Positions 15,511-23,945 of a DNA stretch of 64,000 nucleotides are shown here, in pieces (within the stretch, counting starts at the first letter, position 1; every line of letters begins with the position of its first letter). The stretch comes from Fibrisoma limi BUZ 3 (GTDB taxonomy: Bacteria; Bacteroidota; Bacteroidia; Cytophagales; Spirosomataceae). Position numbers and translations under genes: made by a program. The stretch covers positions 434,001 to 498,000 of the forward strand of contig NZ_CAIT01000005.1 in the NCBI RefSeq assembly GCF_000296815.2, written 5' to 3'. The notes under the pieces are model-generated. The model did no database searches. It worked only from the letters and a program-made list of their open reading frames with translations, and was not told the origin of the DNA.

Positions 15511-15603
15511 GTTTGTAGTTAGTGGTTAGTGGTTTGTAGTTAGCTGACGCGTGTTGTTTTCTTGCGTCAGCCAACTACAAACCACTAACTACTAACTACA
15601 AAC
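15511..15603. repeat. Long snap-back repeat built from TTTGTAG/TTAGTGG heptads
   Basis: The arms 15511-15550 and 15564-15603 match at 38 of 40 positions and enclose 13 bases. The left arm is made of 7-base units (TTTGTAG TTAGTGG TTAGTGG TTTGTAG). The right arm abuts the stop codon of the transketolase C subunit. A related unit (TTTGTAG TTCGTAG TTTGTAG) occurs at 51622-51690. Confidence 0.9.
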
Positions 15604-16557
15604 TTATTTTCTTGCCATTACTTTCTTCACCTGCTCAACAATCTTGTCGGCGGTGAGACCATATTTCTTCATGAGCTGATCGGGCGTGCCGCTTTCGCCG
15701 AACGTATCGTGAACACCGACGTATTCGAGCGGGGCGGGGTAGTTTCGGGCCAGCACCTGCGCTACGCTGTCGCCCAGACCGCCGTTGATCATGTGTTCTT
15801 CGGCCGATACGGCGCAACCCGTTTTCTTTACCGACGCCAGAATGGCTTCTTCATCCAACGGCTTAATCGTGTGAATGTTAATAATATCGGCTTCAATGCC
15901 CTGTTCCGACAGCATTTCACCGGCCTTGATAGCTTCCCACACCAGGTGACCCGTGCAGAAGATCGAAACAGCGTCGCCTTCGTTGACGTGCCACGCCTTA
16001 CCAATCTCGAATTTCTGATCGGCGGGGGTGAAAATAGGAATTACCGGCCGGCCAAAACGCAGGTACACTGGCCCTACGTGATCGGCAATGGCGATGGTCG
16101 CGGCTTTGGTCTGGTTATAGTCGCAGGGGTTGATAACCGTCATGTTGGGCAGCATCTTCATCATGCCCAGGTCCTCCAGAATCTGGTGAGTGGCACCGTC
16201 TTCGCCGAGTGTCAGGCCCGCGTGGGAGGCACAGATTTTAACGTTCTTGTTCGAATACGCGATGGACTGCCGAATCTGATCGTATACACGTCCGGTCGCG
16301 AAGTTGGCAAACGTTGTGGCAAACGGAATTTTGCCGCCAATGGTCAAACCGGCCGATACGCCCATCATGTTAGCCTCGGCAATACCGCACTGGATGAACC
16401 GATCCGGAAACTCCTTGATGAACGCTTCCAGTTTAAGCGACCCGGCCAGATCAGCCGTCAGCGCGATAACATTGGGATGTGTCTTGCCCAATTCGGCAAT
16501 GCCCGCGCCGAAGCCCGAGCGCGTGTCTTTCTTGTCGGTGTATTCGTATTTTTTCAT
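15604..16557 (-). CDS. Transketolase, C-terminal (pyrimidine-binding) subunit
   Basis: 317 residues corresponding to the PYR and C-terminal domains of transketolase. DTRSGFGAGIAELGKTHPNV opens the PYR domain, GIAEANMMGVSAGL holds the Glu that activates thiamine diphosphate, and the C-terminal domain begins near GDAVSIFCTGHLV. It works with the N-terminal subunit encoded just upstream to move two-carbon units in the non-oxidative pentose phosphate pathway. A split transketolase is common in Bacteroidota and archaea. The 97-base gap to the N subunit holds a short inverted repeat. Confidence 0.93.
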   Translation of the reverse strand: MKKYEYTDKKDTRSGFGAGIAELGKTHPNVIALTADLAGSLKLEAFIKEFPDRFIQCGIAEANMMGVSAGLTIGGKIPFATTFANFATGRVYDQIRQSIAYSNKNVKICASHAGLTLGEDGATHQILEDLGMMKMLPNMTVINPCDYNQTKAATIAIADHVGPVYLRFGRPVIPIFTPADQKFEIGKAWHVNEGDAVSIFCTGHLVWEAIKAGEMLSEQGIEADIINIHTIKPLDEEAILASVKKTGCAVSAEEHMINGGLGDSVAQVLARNYPAPLEYVGVHDTFGESGTPDQLMKKYGLTADKIVEQVKKVMARK

Positions 16558-16602
16558 TGGCTGCTCTTAATTCGCTGTAGCGAGGGTTTGATTTTCATGA
16601 TT

Positions 16603-16633
16603 GTAGAAACGCAAGATTTTGCGTTTCATCTAC
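16603..16633. repeat. Short inverted repeat, GTAGAAACGCAA type
   Basis: GTAGAAACGCAA (16603-16614) and TTGCGTTTCATCTAC (16619-16633) form an imperfect hairpin between the transketolase genes. It is the same family as 4441-4496. Confidence 0.7.
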
Positions 16634-16654
16634 ATCGTACGTTTCCCTATTAAA

Positions 16655-17512
16655 TCAATAATCCGTGGTTCCCACCGACAGGGGCAGACCGTTCAGCGCC
16701 TGCTGAAGCTGGTCAGCATTCGGGGCTGTGCCGTGCCACTTGTAGTTGCCGACCATGTAATCGACGCCGAAGCCCATTTCGGTGTGCATAAGAATCAGCG
16801 TCGGTACGTCAGGGTTCTCCTGTGCTTTGCGGAGCGTCCGGATAACTTCGGCCATATCGTTGCCGTTCATTTCCTCAACGAACCAGCCGAAGGCCCGGTA
16901 TTTGGCACCCAGATCGCGGTTGTCGTTGACGTTATTGGTGGTACCGTCGATCTGCGCATGGTTAAGGTCGATAATGGCCGTCAGGTTGCCGAGTTTCTTG
17001 TTCGGCGCAAACTGGGCTGCTTCCCAGATCTGACCTTCCTGCTGTTCGCCGTCGCCCATCAACACATAGACGTGCTTATCGTCGCCGTTGAGTTTTTTGG
17101 CATAGGCGGCTCCGGAAGCTACCGATAAGCCCTGGCCCAGGGAACCCGAAGCTATACGCACACCTGGAATATGTTCAGCGGTGGCGGGGTGCCCCTGTAG
17201 CCGGCTGTCGAGCTTACGGAACGTGCCCAATTCCTCGAGGGGGAAGTAACCGGCACGAGCCAGCACCGAATACCAGACGGGTGAGATGTGACCATTCGAC
17301 AGGAAGAAAAGGTCCTCGTCGCGACCGTCCATGTCAAAAATGGGATTGCCATTTTCGTCAGTCTTCCGGCGCATGATGTCAAAATAAAGCGCAACGAAGA
17401 AGTCTGTGCAGCCCAGCGAGCCGCCGGGGTGGCCGGAGTTTACGGCTGCAACCATGCGCAGAATATCGCGACGGACGGCGGTGGCAATGCCTTCGAGTTT
17501 TTCTAGTTCCAT
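16655..17512 (-). CDS. Transketolase, N-terminal (thiamine diphosphate-binding) subunit
   Basis: 285 residues covering the PP domain of transketolase. HPGGSLGCTDFFVALYF is the substrate and ThDP-binding start, RLQGHPATAEHIPGVRIASG and SLGQGLSVASGAAYAKKL follow, and the metal site is VLMGDGEQQEGQIWEAAQF with the GDG motif and a downstream LNHAQIDG. It is transcribed just before the C-terminal subunit and both are needed for activity. Confidence 0.93.
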   Translation of the reverse strand: MELEKLEGIATAVRRDILRMVAAVNSGHPGGSLGCTDFFVALYFDIMRRKTDENGNPIFDMDGRDEDLFFLSNGHISPVWYSVLARAGYFPLEELGTFRKLDSRLQGHPATAEHIPGVRIASGSLGQGLSVASGAAYAKKLNGDDKHVYVLMGDGEQQEGQIWEAAQFAPNKKLGNLTAIIDLNHAQIDGTTNNVNDNRDLGAKYRAFGWFVEEMNGNDMAEVIRTLRKAQENPDVPTLILMHTEMGFGVDYMVGNYKWHGTAPNADQLQQALNGLPLSVGTTDY

Positions 17513-17529
17513 AATTTGGAGGTTAAATA

Positions 17530-17606
17530 GTAGACGTTAGATATTGGACTATCCGCTAAAGCTAATTTGACTGGCTCGCCGACGTGAGTCCAATATCCAT
17601 CGTCTG
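17530..17606. repeat. Snap-back repeat between bcp and the transketolase N gene
   Basis: AGACGTTAGATATTGGACT (about 17532-17550) pairs with AGTCCAATATCCATCGTCT (about 17587-17605) with few mismatches and a 36-base loop. Confidence 0.65.
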
Positions 17607-17618
17607 ACGGCCAGGGGT

Positions 17619-18068
17619 TTATTTTAAAATTTGCTCTGTATGTTGTTTGGTATCAACCTTCCCGATAATGTCGGTAATGACTCCGTTCTCATCGAGGACA
17701 AATGTCGTTCGGGTTGTTCCCATAAACGTCCGGCCGTACATGGACTTCTCTTGCCAGACACCATACGATTCCACGATCTGTTTATCCGTATCGGCGACTA
17801 AAGTAAATGGTAACTGGTATTTACCAATAAATTTTTGGTGCGATTTCTCATCGTCGACACTTACGCCCAGTACTTCGTAGCCCGCAGCCTGCAGGTCGGT
17901 GTAATTGTCTCGCAGGTTACAGGCCTGGGCCGTGCAGCCCGGCGTATCATCTTTCGGGTAAAAATACAGCACCACTTTCCGCCCGCGGTAGTCCGACAGC
18001 TTAACTGGCTTGCCGTTCTGATCGGTGGCGGTAAAATCGGGGGCCTGATCGCCGATGTGTAGTTTCAT
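17619..18068 (-). CDS. bcp: Thioredoxin-dependent thiol peroxidase (Bcp/PrxQ family)
   Basis: 149 residues, full length for Bcp. The active-site segment [17 protein letters not shown] has the peroxidatic Cys45 and the resolving Cys50, the five-residue spacing typical of atypical 2-Cys Bcp. It reduces hydrogen peroxide and organic hydroperoxides in the cytoplasm using thioredoxin. It is single, with heptad-type repeats on both sides. The start at 18068 gives the usual [13 protein letters not shown]-terminus. Confidence 0.93.
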   Translation of the reverse strand: MKLHIGDQAPDFTATDQNGKPVKLSDYRGRKVVLYFYPKDDTPGCTAQACNLRDNYTDLQAAGYEVLGVSVDDEKSHQKFIGKYQLPFTLVADTDKQIVESYGVWQEKSMYGRTFMGTTRTTFVLDENGVITDIIGKVDTKQHTEQILK

Positions 18069-18071
18069 ACT

Positions 18072-18180
18072 GGTTTATAGTTTTCGGTTTTCAGTTTTCG
18101 GCGGCCGACGATTCGGTTTCAATGACTCCATGGAGAACATGATACCTCTGGACGTACACCGTAAACCGAACATAGGAAAC
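18072..18180. repeat. Degenerate snap-back repeat of GGTTTTC heptads
   Basis: The left side has GTTTTCG GTTTTCA GTTTTCG. The right side (CCGTAAACCGAACATAGG, near 18158-18176) is only partly complementary. The unit resembles that of the better repeat at 25231-25309. Confidence 0.5.
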
Positions 18181-18183
18181 CGG

Positions 18184-20277
18184 TTATCTCTTCCGCCCGC
18201 GTCGTTTGGGTGTCGCTTTCTTTCGCACGGCTGGCCGCGGGGTTTCAATAGTTATGCTGTCGGAACCGATGTTGCCGGCGTTGTCCTTTACCTGAACGAG
18301 TACTTCCGAGCCTTCTTCAAAAGGTTCGTCGGGGTTCAGCTTATCCGACCACAGCAGAGCCCGCTTGTAGTCGTACTGCATCAGCACCCATTCGCCATTG
18401 ACAAGGGCCCTGAACTGGTTGATGCCCGACAGATCGTCGCGAATTTTGGCCGTAATGCCCTTTGGTGTTGCCGACAGAATCTGAACCGTAGGTGGCTTGG
18501 TGTCCGTGAATAACTGAAACTGCCCAAGATCGCGCGTTTTAAACTCAATCTTGCCCTTCCGCCAGGTGCCCCCCAGAAATTTACGTCGGCCACCGCTGGT
18601 CATGTACGCTTTCGTACGCATGGTGTCGATCGCGATTGGATACGTCGGGGTATACTGTACCATCAGGTAATCGTTCAGCGGTATTGTGTGCTGATTGATT
18701 TCCAGGCCACCACCAGGTAACTGACGCATGGCTAAGTGCAGGGTATCAAACAACGTAGCTGGGTTAAAGTCCAACCGGGTCCCTCCCTCAGAAAAACCAT
18801 CTTTCCGACCCGGTAAAATACGTTTTTTCAAGTTCGTTCGCACAATACCGTTGGCGATCTGCACTGAATCGGGCAGGGTTTTGCGCAGGTCAATCAGATA
18901 CACAGCCTGATTGCCACGTACGTAGCTGACCGGTATTTCCGTCGTGCTCCGTCCTGTAAATAACCGGGCGGGTGGTGGATTAGTTATCGATACATTGCGA
19001 ACGGTCAGCTTCAGGACGTTCTCATCGGTAGTGATAGTGGCCGTTGGCGTACTGGTAGCCGCAGCTTCTGACTCGTCCGGTTCATCGGGGGTATAGGTAG
19101 CTGGGCGAGCCTGGAAGGAATCCCGGGCCGGGCCGTTCGCCTGAGAAGTATCGGGCAAAACCGTGAACCGTAGTTGTGCCGACTGGTCAAATACGTCATA
19201 AAGCGTGACGGTTATTTCGTGCGGCTGGCCGTCCAGCAACGGTAGCCGTCCCCGATACCGGGCGTTGTTGGCCAGTTTATACAGGCTCAGCGCATTGCCG
19301 TCGGCGATATAGCCCCGATGATATCGCTGGCCGGTCAACTGCTCGACCTCATAGTTCATGTGCACGTTGATGAACCGCGTCTGCTCGTGCGGAAACGTGT
19401 TCATGTTGTAGGCAAACACCTCCCGGTCATCGATCTTGACTTCCAGGCAATTGATACCGTTTCGATACGGCGAGCCACTGGTTTTGTCGTAGGCCAGCAC
19501 CTCCAGCCCAAGCAGGCCGGACGCCGTTATGGGTTTGTTCAGTACGTAGGAGCCATCAGCCTGACGTACCGGAACCAGGGTCAGGCGCTGGTATTCGCCG
19601 TTGATCCGCGACGTGGGCGTCATGGTCTTCAGGGCGATCCGCTCAAAATAAGGCGGTACGTTGTCCTGTAGTTCATTGAAGCCGTACAGCAGCGGATTGA
19701 TCAGGTTGTCGTTGGCGTCGCGCACTTCAAAATGAAGGTGCGGGCCACCCGATCCGCCCGTATTACCCGACAACGCGATGATATCGCCCTTACGTACCGG
19801 AAACTGGTTGGGTTGAAAGCGTAGGTCAATCTCGAACGTCTTTTTCTCGTACTGCTGTTGACGCAGGTACGTACCCAGCGTATCATTCAGAGTTTTAAGG
19901 TGCCCATAAACAGTAGTCAGGCCGTTGGGGTGCTTGATAAAGATTACATTACCATAACCGCCGGTAAACACCGCAATCCGCGAAACATACCCATCGGCGG
20001 CTGCGTACACGTTCAGTCCTTCGCGGCCCTGCGTACGAATGTCCAAACCCGCGTGGAAGTGATTACCACGCAGATCGCCCAGCCCCCCCGACAGCGAATT
20101 CTCGCCCCCCGGCATGATGGGGAACATAAAGTAACCGGGCGCAACCGCACCCAGCGTCAGGTTGCCGGCCGCTCGTTCTGTTGCCGTGCCTGTCTCATTG
20201 GGGCGGTTGGCTTGCCCAAATGCCGACCCCGTACTGAGCAGGCCGATAAGTCCGGCTATAAATAGGTATGTTCTCAA
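18184..20277 (-). CDS. M23 family (LytM-type) metallopeptidase, secreted
   Basis: 697 residues with a signal peptide (GLIGLLSTGSAFGQ). The M23 domain is N-terminal: H75 and D79 in GNHFHAGLDIRT and the PHLHFE motif at 179-184, so the zinc site is complete. A second His of the family (GHLKTL) is near 125. The long C-terminal part is beta-rich and ends in a very basic tail (KKATPKRRGRKR). It is probably a murein endopeptidase or amidase activator working in the periplasm. It precedes nothing on its strand and is 21 bases after the FAH-family gene, so the two may be co-transcribed. Confidence 0.9.
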   Translation of the reverse strand: MRTYLFIAGLIGLLSTGSAFGQANRPNETGTATERAAGNLTLGAVAPGYFMFPIMPGGENSLSGGLGDLRGNHFHAGLDIRTQGREGLNVYAAADGYVSRIAVFTGGYGNVIFIKHPNGLTTVYGHLKTLNDTLGTYLRQQQYEKKTFEIDLRFQPNQFPVRKGDIIALSGNTGGSGGPHLHFEVRDANDNLINPLLYGFNELQDNVPPYFERIALKTMTPTSRINGEYQRLTLVPVRQADGSYVLNKPITASGLLGLEVLAYDKTSGSPYRNGINCLEVKIDDREVFAYNMNTFPHEQTRFINVHMNYEVEQLTGQRYHRGYIADGNALSLYKLANNARYRGRLPLLDGQPHEITVTLYDVFDQSAQLRFTVLPDTSQANGPARDSFQARPATYTPDEPDESEAAATSTPTATITTDENVLKLTVRNVSITNPPPARLFTGRSTTEIPVSYVRGNQAVYLIDLRKTLPDSVQIANGIVRTNLKKRILPGRKDGFSEGGTRLDFNPATLFDTLHLAMRQLPGGGLEINQHTIPLNDYLMVQYTPTYPIAIDTMRTKAYMTSGGRRKFLGGTWRKGKIEFKTRDLGQFQLFTDTKPPTVQILSATPKGITAKIRDDLSGINQFRALVNGEWVLMQYDYKRALLWSDKLNPDEPFEEGSEVLVQVKDNAGNIGSDSITIETPRPAVRKKATPKRRGRKR

Positions 20278-20298
20278 CTCGTTTTAAAACTTACTCGG

Positions 20299-20910
20299 TT
20301 ATTTAACGTCAAATTCGAGCATATTGCGGTCTTCGAGGTAGGCTGTCAGGCGGTCGCCAAGCTGAACCGGTCCGACGCCTTTGGGCGTACCTGTAAATAG
20401 GATATCGCCCTGTTGCAGGAGGAAATACCGCGATACGAACGAGATGAGGTAATCTATTTTAAACAGCATCAGGCTCGTGTTGCCTTGCTGGCGGGTTTCG
20501 CCGTTGACATCCAGCCGGAAGTTGAGGTTCTGTAGATCGGCGAATTCAGACTTGGGTACAAATGACGAGATGGGGGCTGAGCCATTGAATCCCTTGGCCA
20601 GGTCCCAGGGCAGTCCTTTGGCTTTCAGTTTTGATTGCAGATCGCGGGCTGTGAAATCGATACCGATGCCGATTTCGTCGTAGTACTTATGGGCGAACTT
20701 TTCGTCGATATGCTTACCCGTTCGGCTGATTTTAACCAGAATTTCTACTTCGTGGTGAACGTCGGTCGAGAAGTCAGGAAAATAAAACGGTTCATTGTTA
20801 CGTAATATAGCCGTTTCGGGCTTGGTAAAGATGACCGGATCGTCGGGTTGTTCGTTGTTCAGTTCTTTAATGTGTTCGGCGTAATTGCGCCCGACGGCAA
20901 TAATTTTCAT
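20299..20910 (-). CDS. Fumarylacetoacetate hydrolase family protein
   Basis: 203 residues, the size of the small FAH-domain proteins (YcgM/FAHD1 type). Seen are the start KIIAVGRNYAEHIKEL, the metal ligands in HHEVEILVKI, the GIGIDFTARDLQ motif, KGFNGSAPISSF, and the C-terminal LFTGTPKGVGPVQLGD. Members hydrolyse acylpyruvates, decarboxylate oxaloacetate or isomerise catechol-pathway intermediates. Which of these applies cannot be decided here. Confidence 0.9.
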   Translation of the reverse strand: MKIIAVGRNYAEHIKELNNEQPDDPVIFTKPETAILRNNEPFYFPDFSTDVHHEVEILVKISRTGKHIDEKFAHKYYDEIGIGIDFTARDLQSKLKAKGLPWDLAKGFNGSAPISSFVPKSEFADLQNLNFRLDVNGETRQQGNTSLMLFKIDYLISFVSRYFLLQQGDILFTGTPKGVGPVQLGDRLTAYLEDRNMLEFDVK

Positions 20911-21124
20911 AGGGTAAATTTCAGGTCAATGCCTCCTGGTAACTTGAGGCAACTTAGGTTTCAGGCTGAGGTTTTCAGCACCACCTTGATTGAAAGGCAG
21001 ACCTGCAAATCTAACGAGTAATGATAACCTGACCACGACCGTTCTGAAATATTTGGAACAAATCGGGCTTCTTGCGGGTCATATAAAGTCAGAATAGACT
21101 AGTTGACACAAAACCATTCAAAAT

Positions 21125-21958
21125 ATGAAAAGAGGAATGATAGCCATGCTGCTGATCGGGCTGGCTATTGGGTGCCAGAAAGTACCCATTACTGGACGTA
21201 ATCAACTTAAACTTATTTCAAGCGATGAGTTACTGGCGCTGAGTGCTCAGAACTATCGTGAAGTACTGGATACAAGTCAGGTAATTCGCGGCAATAACCA
21301 GGCGGAACTCGTACGTCGGGTCGGAAATCGTCTGAAAGATGCGATGGAGAGCTACCTGAAGGCGAATAACTACGGGAGCCGGATCAATGGGTTTCAGTGG
21401 GAGTTCAACCTGATCGAAAGTCCGCAGGTCAATGCCTGGTGTATGCCCGGAGGAAAAGTGGCTGTTTATACGGGAATCTTGCCGTACACTCAGAACGAAG
21501 CCGGTATGGCAACCGTTATGGGGCATGAGATTTCGCACGCCCTGGCCGAACACAGTGCCGAACGGCTGAGTGAGTCGCTCATAGCCAGCAACGTTATTCA
21601 GGCCGGGCAGGTGTATACAGGTGCCGTAGCTCAGAACAGCCGGAGCCAGGTGAACTCGCTGTTGTTACAGGCCGTTGGGGCTACGTTACCGGTTGCCTAC
21701 CAGGTTGGCCGGGCCTTACCACATAGCCGCAAGCAGGAATTGGAAGCCGATCGCCTGGGACTGATTTTTATGGCGATGGCGGGATACAATCCGCAGGAAG
21801 CCGTTAATTTCTGGAGCCGGATGGCACAGGCTGGCGGTGGTCGGAAGCCCCCTGAGTTTTTGTCGACTCACCCGTCTGATCAGCGTCGGATCAACGACCT
21901 GAAAAAACTCATACCAGAAGCCATGAAATATTACAACGGCGGCCGGAGAAGCAGCTAG
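21125..21958 (+). CDS. M48 family metallopeptidase, lipoprotein
   Basis: 277 residues. A lipoprotein signal (MLLIGLAIGC) gives a lipidated Cys near residue 17. The zinc motif HEISH is at 134-138 and the third ligand in the ELEAD segment at 205-209 (E205xxxD209). The family (LoiP/YcaL, BepA-like) acts in outer-membrane protein quality control at the periplasmic face. The C-terminus (PPEFLSTHPSDQRRINDL) is the conserved end of this group. It is monocistronic with its own terminator. Confidence 0.92.
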   Translation: MKRGMIAMLLIGLAIGCQKVPITGRNQLKLISSDELLALSAQNYREVLDTSQVIRGNNQAELVRRVGNRLKDAMESYLKANNYGSRINGFQWEFNLIESPQVNAWCMPGGKVAVYTGILPYTQNEAGMATVMGHEISHALAEHSAERLSESLIASNVIQAGQVYTGAVAQNSRSQVNSLLLQAVGATLPVAYQVGRALPHSRKQELEADRLGLIFMAMAGYNPQEAVNFWSRMAQAGGGRKPPEFLSTHPSDQRRINDLKKLIPEAMKYYNGGRRSS

Positions 21959-21980
21959 TAATCAAGGTCTTTTAACTTAA

Positions 21981-22018
21981 AGAGGCATTCGTGTGACATG
22001 GGCGAATGCCTCTTGTGG
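21981..22018 (+). terminator. Intrinsic terminator after the M48 gene
   Basis: AGAGGCATTCG (21981-21991) pairs with CGAATGCCTCT (22003-22013), followed by a short T-rich stretch. Confidence 0.65.
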
Positions 22019-22440
22019 TTTATAAACCATTTGCTGCGTATAGATCACTACGTACTAATTTTTGGCCGGAAAATTGATGCAAAACCCAATGGGAATCGCA
22101 TTGATTTTAAACGGTAAGCAGTTTCCGCTCATTTATTAAACGGAATTGCAGATTGGTCTATAATGAGTTATTGATTATTTTTACATAAAAAAGTAACAAA
22201 TCGAATCCTTTTGGGGGGGATTTCGCCCGCCGTGTGCTGAATTTATCAAGTCAAATTCTGTTCATCCTACCTTGTCTACACATTAACTTTATCAATACGG
22301 TAAATAGGTGGTGAGGAACAGAACAAACGGATGTTGTTTCTTTCCAGTCAGTTGATTGAGCGGGCAAGGGCAACTGAAAAGTTAGACCAGTTAAGTGTAT
22401 AGTCGAAATTTACCAGCGTTTCAGAGTAATCAGTCGCAGT
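22019..22440. other. AT-rich intergenic region without a detectable gene
   Basis: About 420 bases. I see no coding frame with family resemblance, no tRNA and no convincing hairpin. It presumably holds the promoter of the sigma-like gene at 22441. TAACTTTA near 22284 resembles a -7 element but has no suitably placed TTG. Confidence 0.5.
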
Positions 22441-22893
22441 ATGAATGAATGGGAACGACCCGGCGGACGAGGTGTATCACAGGTAGTTGCTAAACCTGCT
22501 GAACATCTTGCGCTCTATGATCGCTACAGCTCTATGGCCTACGGAATTATCTTACAGATACTTCCTCAGACTGAGCAGGCGCAGGAAGTATTGATCGAGA
22601 TGTTTTCGTCGCCGGATTTGCAGTGTTACGTGAACTCACCGGGCAATACTGCCGTCGCGATCGTTCGTTTGGCACGGACGAAAGCACTGGAAGCCAAAGC
22701 CCGTTTGCAGGGTCCGCTTCCGCAGCCGATAGAGGCTGGAGCTGCTGCAAAAGGAAGTTTACCGGAGGTTGTGTTCGAACTGGCGTTCCGTCAAAGTTGT
22801 TCCATTGAAACAATCACGGAAAAACTTCAGTTACCAAAAGCCGATGTGCTGAAGGCAATTCACGATTATTTTGTATCTTTTCGTCAGGCGTAA
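22441..22893 (+). CDS. Degenerate ECF sigma factor-like protein
   Basis: 150 residues. LYDRYSSMAYGIILQILPQT and QAQEVLIEMF resemble sigma-70 region 2.1-2.2 of the SigK/RskA-linked ECF group. Region 2.3-2.4 is poor. The C-terminal 45 residues (PEVVFELAFRQSCSIETITE, then KLQLPKADVLKAIHDYF) look like a worn region 4 in which the usual LPERQR-type opening is missing. The next gene, 20 bases away, looks like its anti-sigma partner. It may be a divergent sigma factor or one that has lost core activity. Confidence 0.6.
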   Translation: MNEWERPGGRGVSQVVAKPAEHLALYDRYSSMAYGIILQILPQTEQAQEVLIEMFSSPDLQCYVNSPGNTAVAIVRLARTKALEAKARLQGPLPQPIEAGAAAKGSLPEVVFELAFRQSCSIETITEKLQLPKADVLKAIHDYFVSFRQA

Positions 22894-22913
22894 CCGTAAA
22901 ACCGTAACCACTT

Positions 22914-23414
22914 TTGAAAACAGAGGAATACATATCGAGTGGCCTACTGGAAGCCTACCTGCTTGGGTTGGTTTCCGACGAGGATAAGCGGGAGGTCGAG
23001 CGCACAGTAGCTGCTTATCCGGAAATTGGCCTGTATCTCGACAAGCTGGAAGTTAAACTGGAAAGTCAGTTCTTACAGGGGGCTGTTCCACCGCCACCCG
23101 CTTTGCGCGAGTTAGTCGAGTTGAAGGCTACTCAACAGGAAATCAAGCACTACGAGGAGACTGATCAACAACAGCATCGGCCTTCATCAAATCCGACCGC
23201 TGACCGGTCAGGTTACGTTGATGTGGAGGTCAGCAATACACACATTCAGGTGCATAAATACTGGCGGGCAGCTTTCATCGCCGTATTCATCCTGTCGAAA
23301 GTTTTCCTTGTGTTTGGGCTTTACTATTACTTCAAGGCGCAGTCGCAGGAGCAGGAAATTGAACGATTGACCAAACAGGTTCAGCAAACCGTTCTCCAAA
23401 CCAATACGCCATAG
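22914..23414 (+). CDS. RskA-like anti-sigma factor
   Basis: 166 residues from a TTG start; there is no in-frame ATG before the conserved N-terminus. EYISSGLLEAYLLGLVSDED followed by EVERTVAAYPEIGLYLDKLE is the N-terminal alpha-helical domain of RskA-type anti-sigma factors. A proline/glutamine-rich linker leads to one membrane helix (AAFIAVFILSKVFLVFGLYY, about 118-140) and a short coiled-coil tail (QSQEQEIERLTKQVQQ). The large RskA extracellular domain is absent. It is coupled to the sigma-like gene upstream. Confidence 0.7.
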   Translation: MKTEEYISSGLLEAYLLGLVSDEDKREVERTVAAYPEIGLYLDKLEVKLESQFLQGAVPPPPALRELVELKATQQEIKHYEETDQQQHRPSSNPTADRSGYVDVEVSNTHIQVHKYWRAAFIAVFILSKVFLVFGLYYYFKAQSQEQEIERLTKQVQQTVLQTNTP

Positions 23415-23420
23415 CTGGCT

Positions 23421-23476
23421 TCAATGCCAACGAAAAAAGGAACGTAACGTTACGTTCCTTTTTTCGTTGGCATTGA
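23421..23476. terminator. Perfect 56-base palindrome, bidirectional terminator
   Basis: Bases 23421-23448 are the exact reverse complement of 23449-23476 with no loop. The stem includes AAAAAAGGAACGTAAC and GTTACGTTCCTTTTTT, so each strand gives a hairpin with an internal T-run. It begins 6 bases after the anti-sigma stop codon. Confidence 0.85.
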
Positions 23477-23577
23477 GCTGGTTGAATCGGTCCATCAGGC
23501 CAGTATTGAAAGCACATCCGCCCCAGACCTGCTTCAGGTTGGTTCAGAACTGGTAAAATGGAGGGTAGCCCATTCGC

Positions 23578-23796
23578 TCATGATTGGGAGAGCAACGCCC
23601 GGGCGCTGGTCCGCTGCACGTCCGGATAGCGATCAATGTCGACCGGTTCGTTCCGGACGCTAAACATACTTTGCAGGTATTGACTTTGCTGCCAGCCTGG
23701 ATACATTTCCTGTTCGCTCTCGGGGTGGGGCCGCGCGCTACCGTTATACGCAGTTATGCCCGTTTGGTTGGTTGTGATTTCCGGAGTGTAAAGCAA
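23578..23796 (-). CDS. Possible small protein (72 residues), weak
   Basis: An open frame from a TTG directly after a TAG stop. Its last 45 residues (including EQEMYPGWQQSQYLQSMFSV) have codon third positions like nearby genes. I recognise no family, and I see no clear ribosome site. It lies downstream of the sucC terminator. The remaining bases 23477-23945 show nothing else. Confidence 0.25.
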   Translation of the reverse strand: MLYTPEITTNQTGITAYNGSARPHPESEQEMYPGWQQSQYLQSMFSVRNEPVDIDRYPDVQRTSARALLSQS

Positions 23797-23849
23797 CTAC
23801 GGATGTTGTCTGGTAAAGCACGGGGAGAAAGGTCGGGAAACAGAAAAGC

Positions 23850-23889
23850 AAAAAAGCCGCGTCAGCAAGTTCTGTACGCGGCTTTTTTG
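23850..23889 (-). terminator. Intrinsic terminator of sucC
   Basis: GCCGCGT (23856-23862) pairs with ACGCGGC (23876-23882). The minus-strand side ends in TTTTTT, about 57 bases after the sucC stop codon. Confidence 0.8.
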
Positions 23890-23945
23890 GTAAAATTTAT
23901 TTTGCGTTGATCGGCTGTGCCGATAGCAAGCATTGATGGCGTTGG

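Noticed and set aside
15511-15603. Tandem repeats read as a CRISPR array
   Set aside because: The units are 7 bases, inverted and without unique spacers; no cas genes are nearby.
15709-16653. Plus-strand open frame of 314 codons over the transketolase C gene
   Set aside because: It is the complement shadow of a conserved enzyme, with no recognisable domain.
23584-23910. Plus-strand 108-codon frame downstream of the anti-sigma gene
   Set aside because: It reads through the sucC terminator hairpin and has no protein-like motifs.
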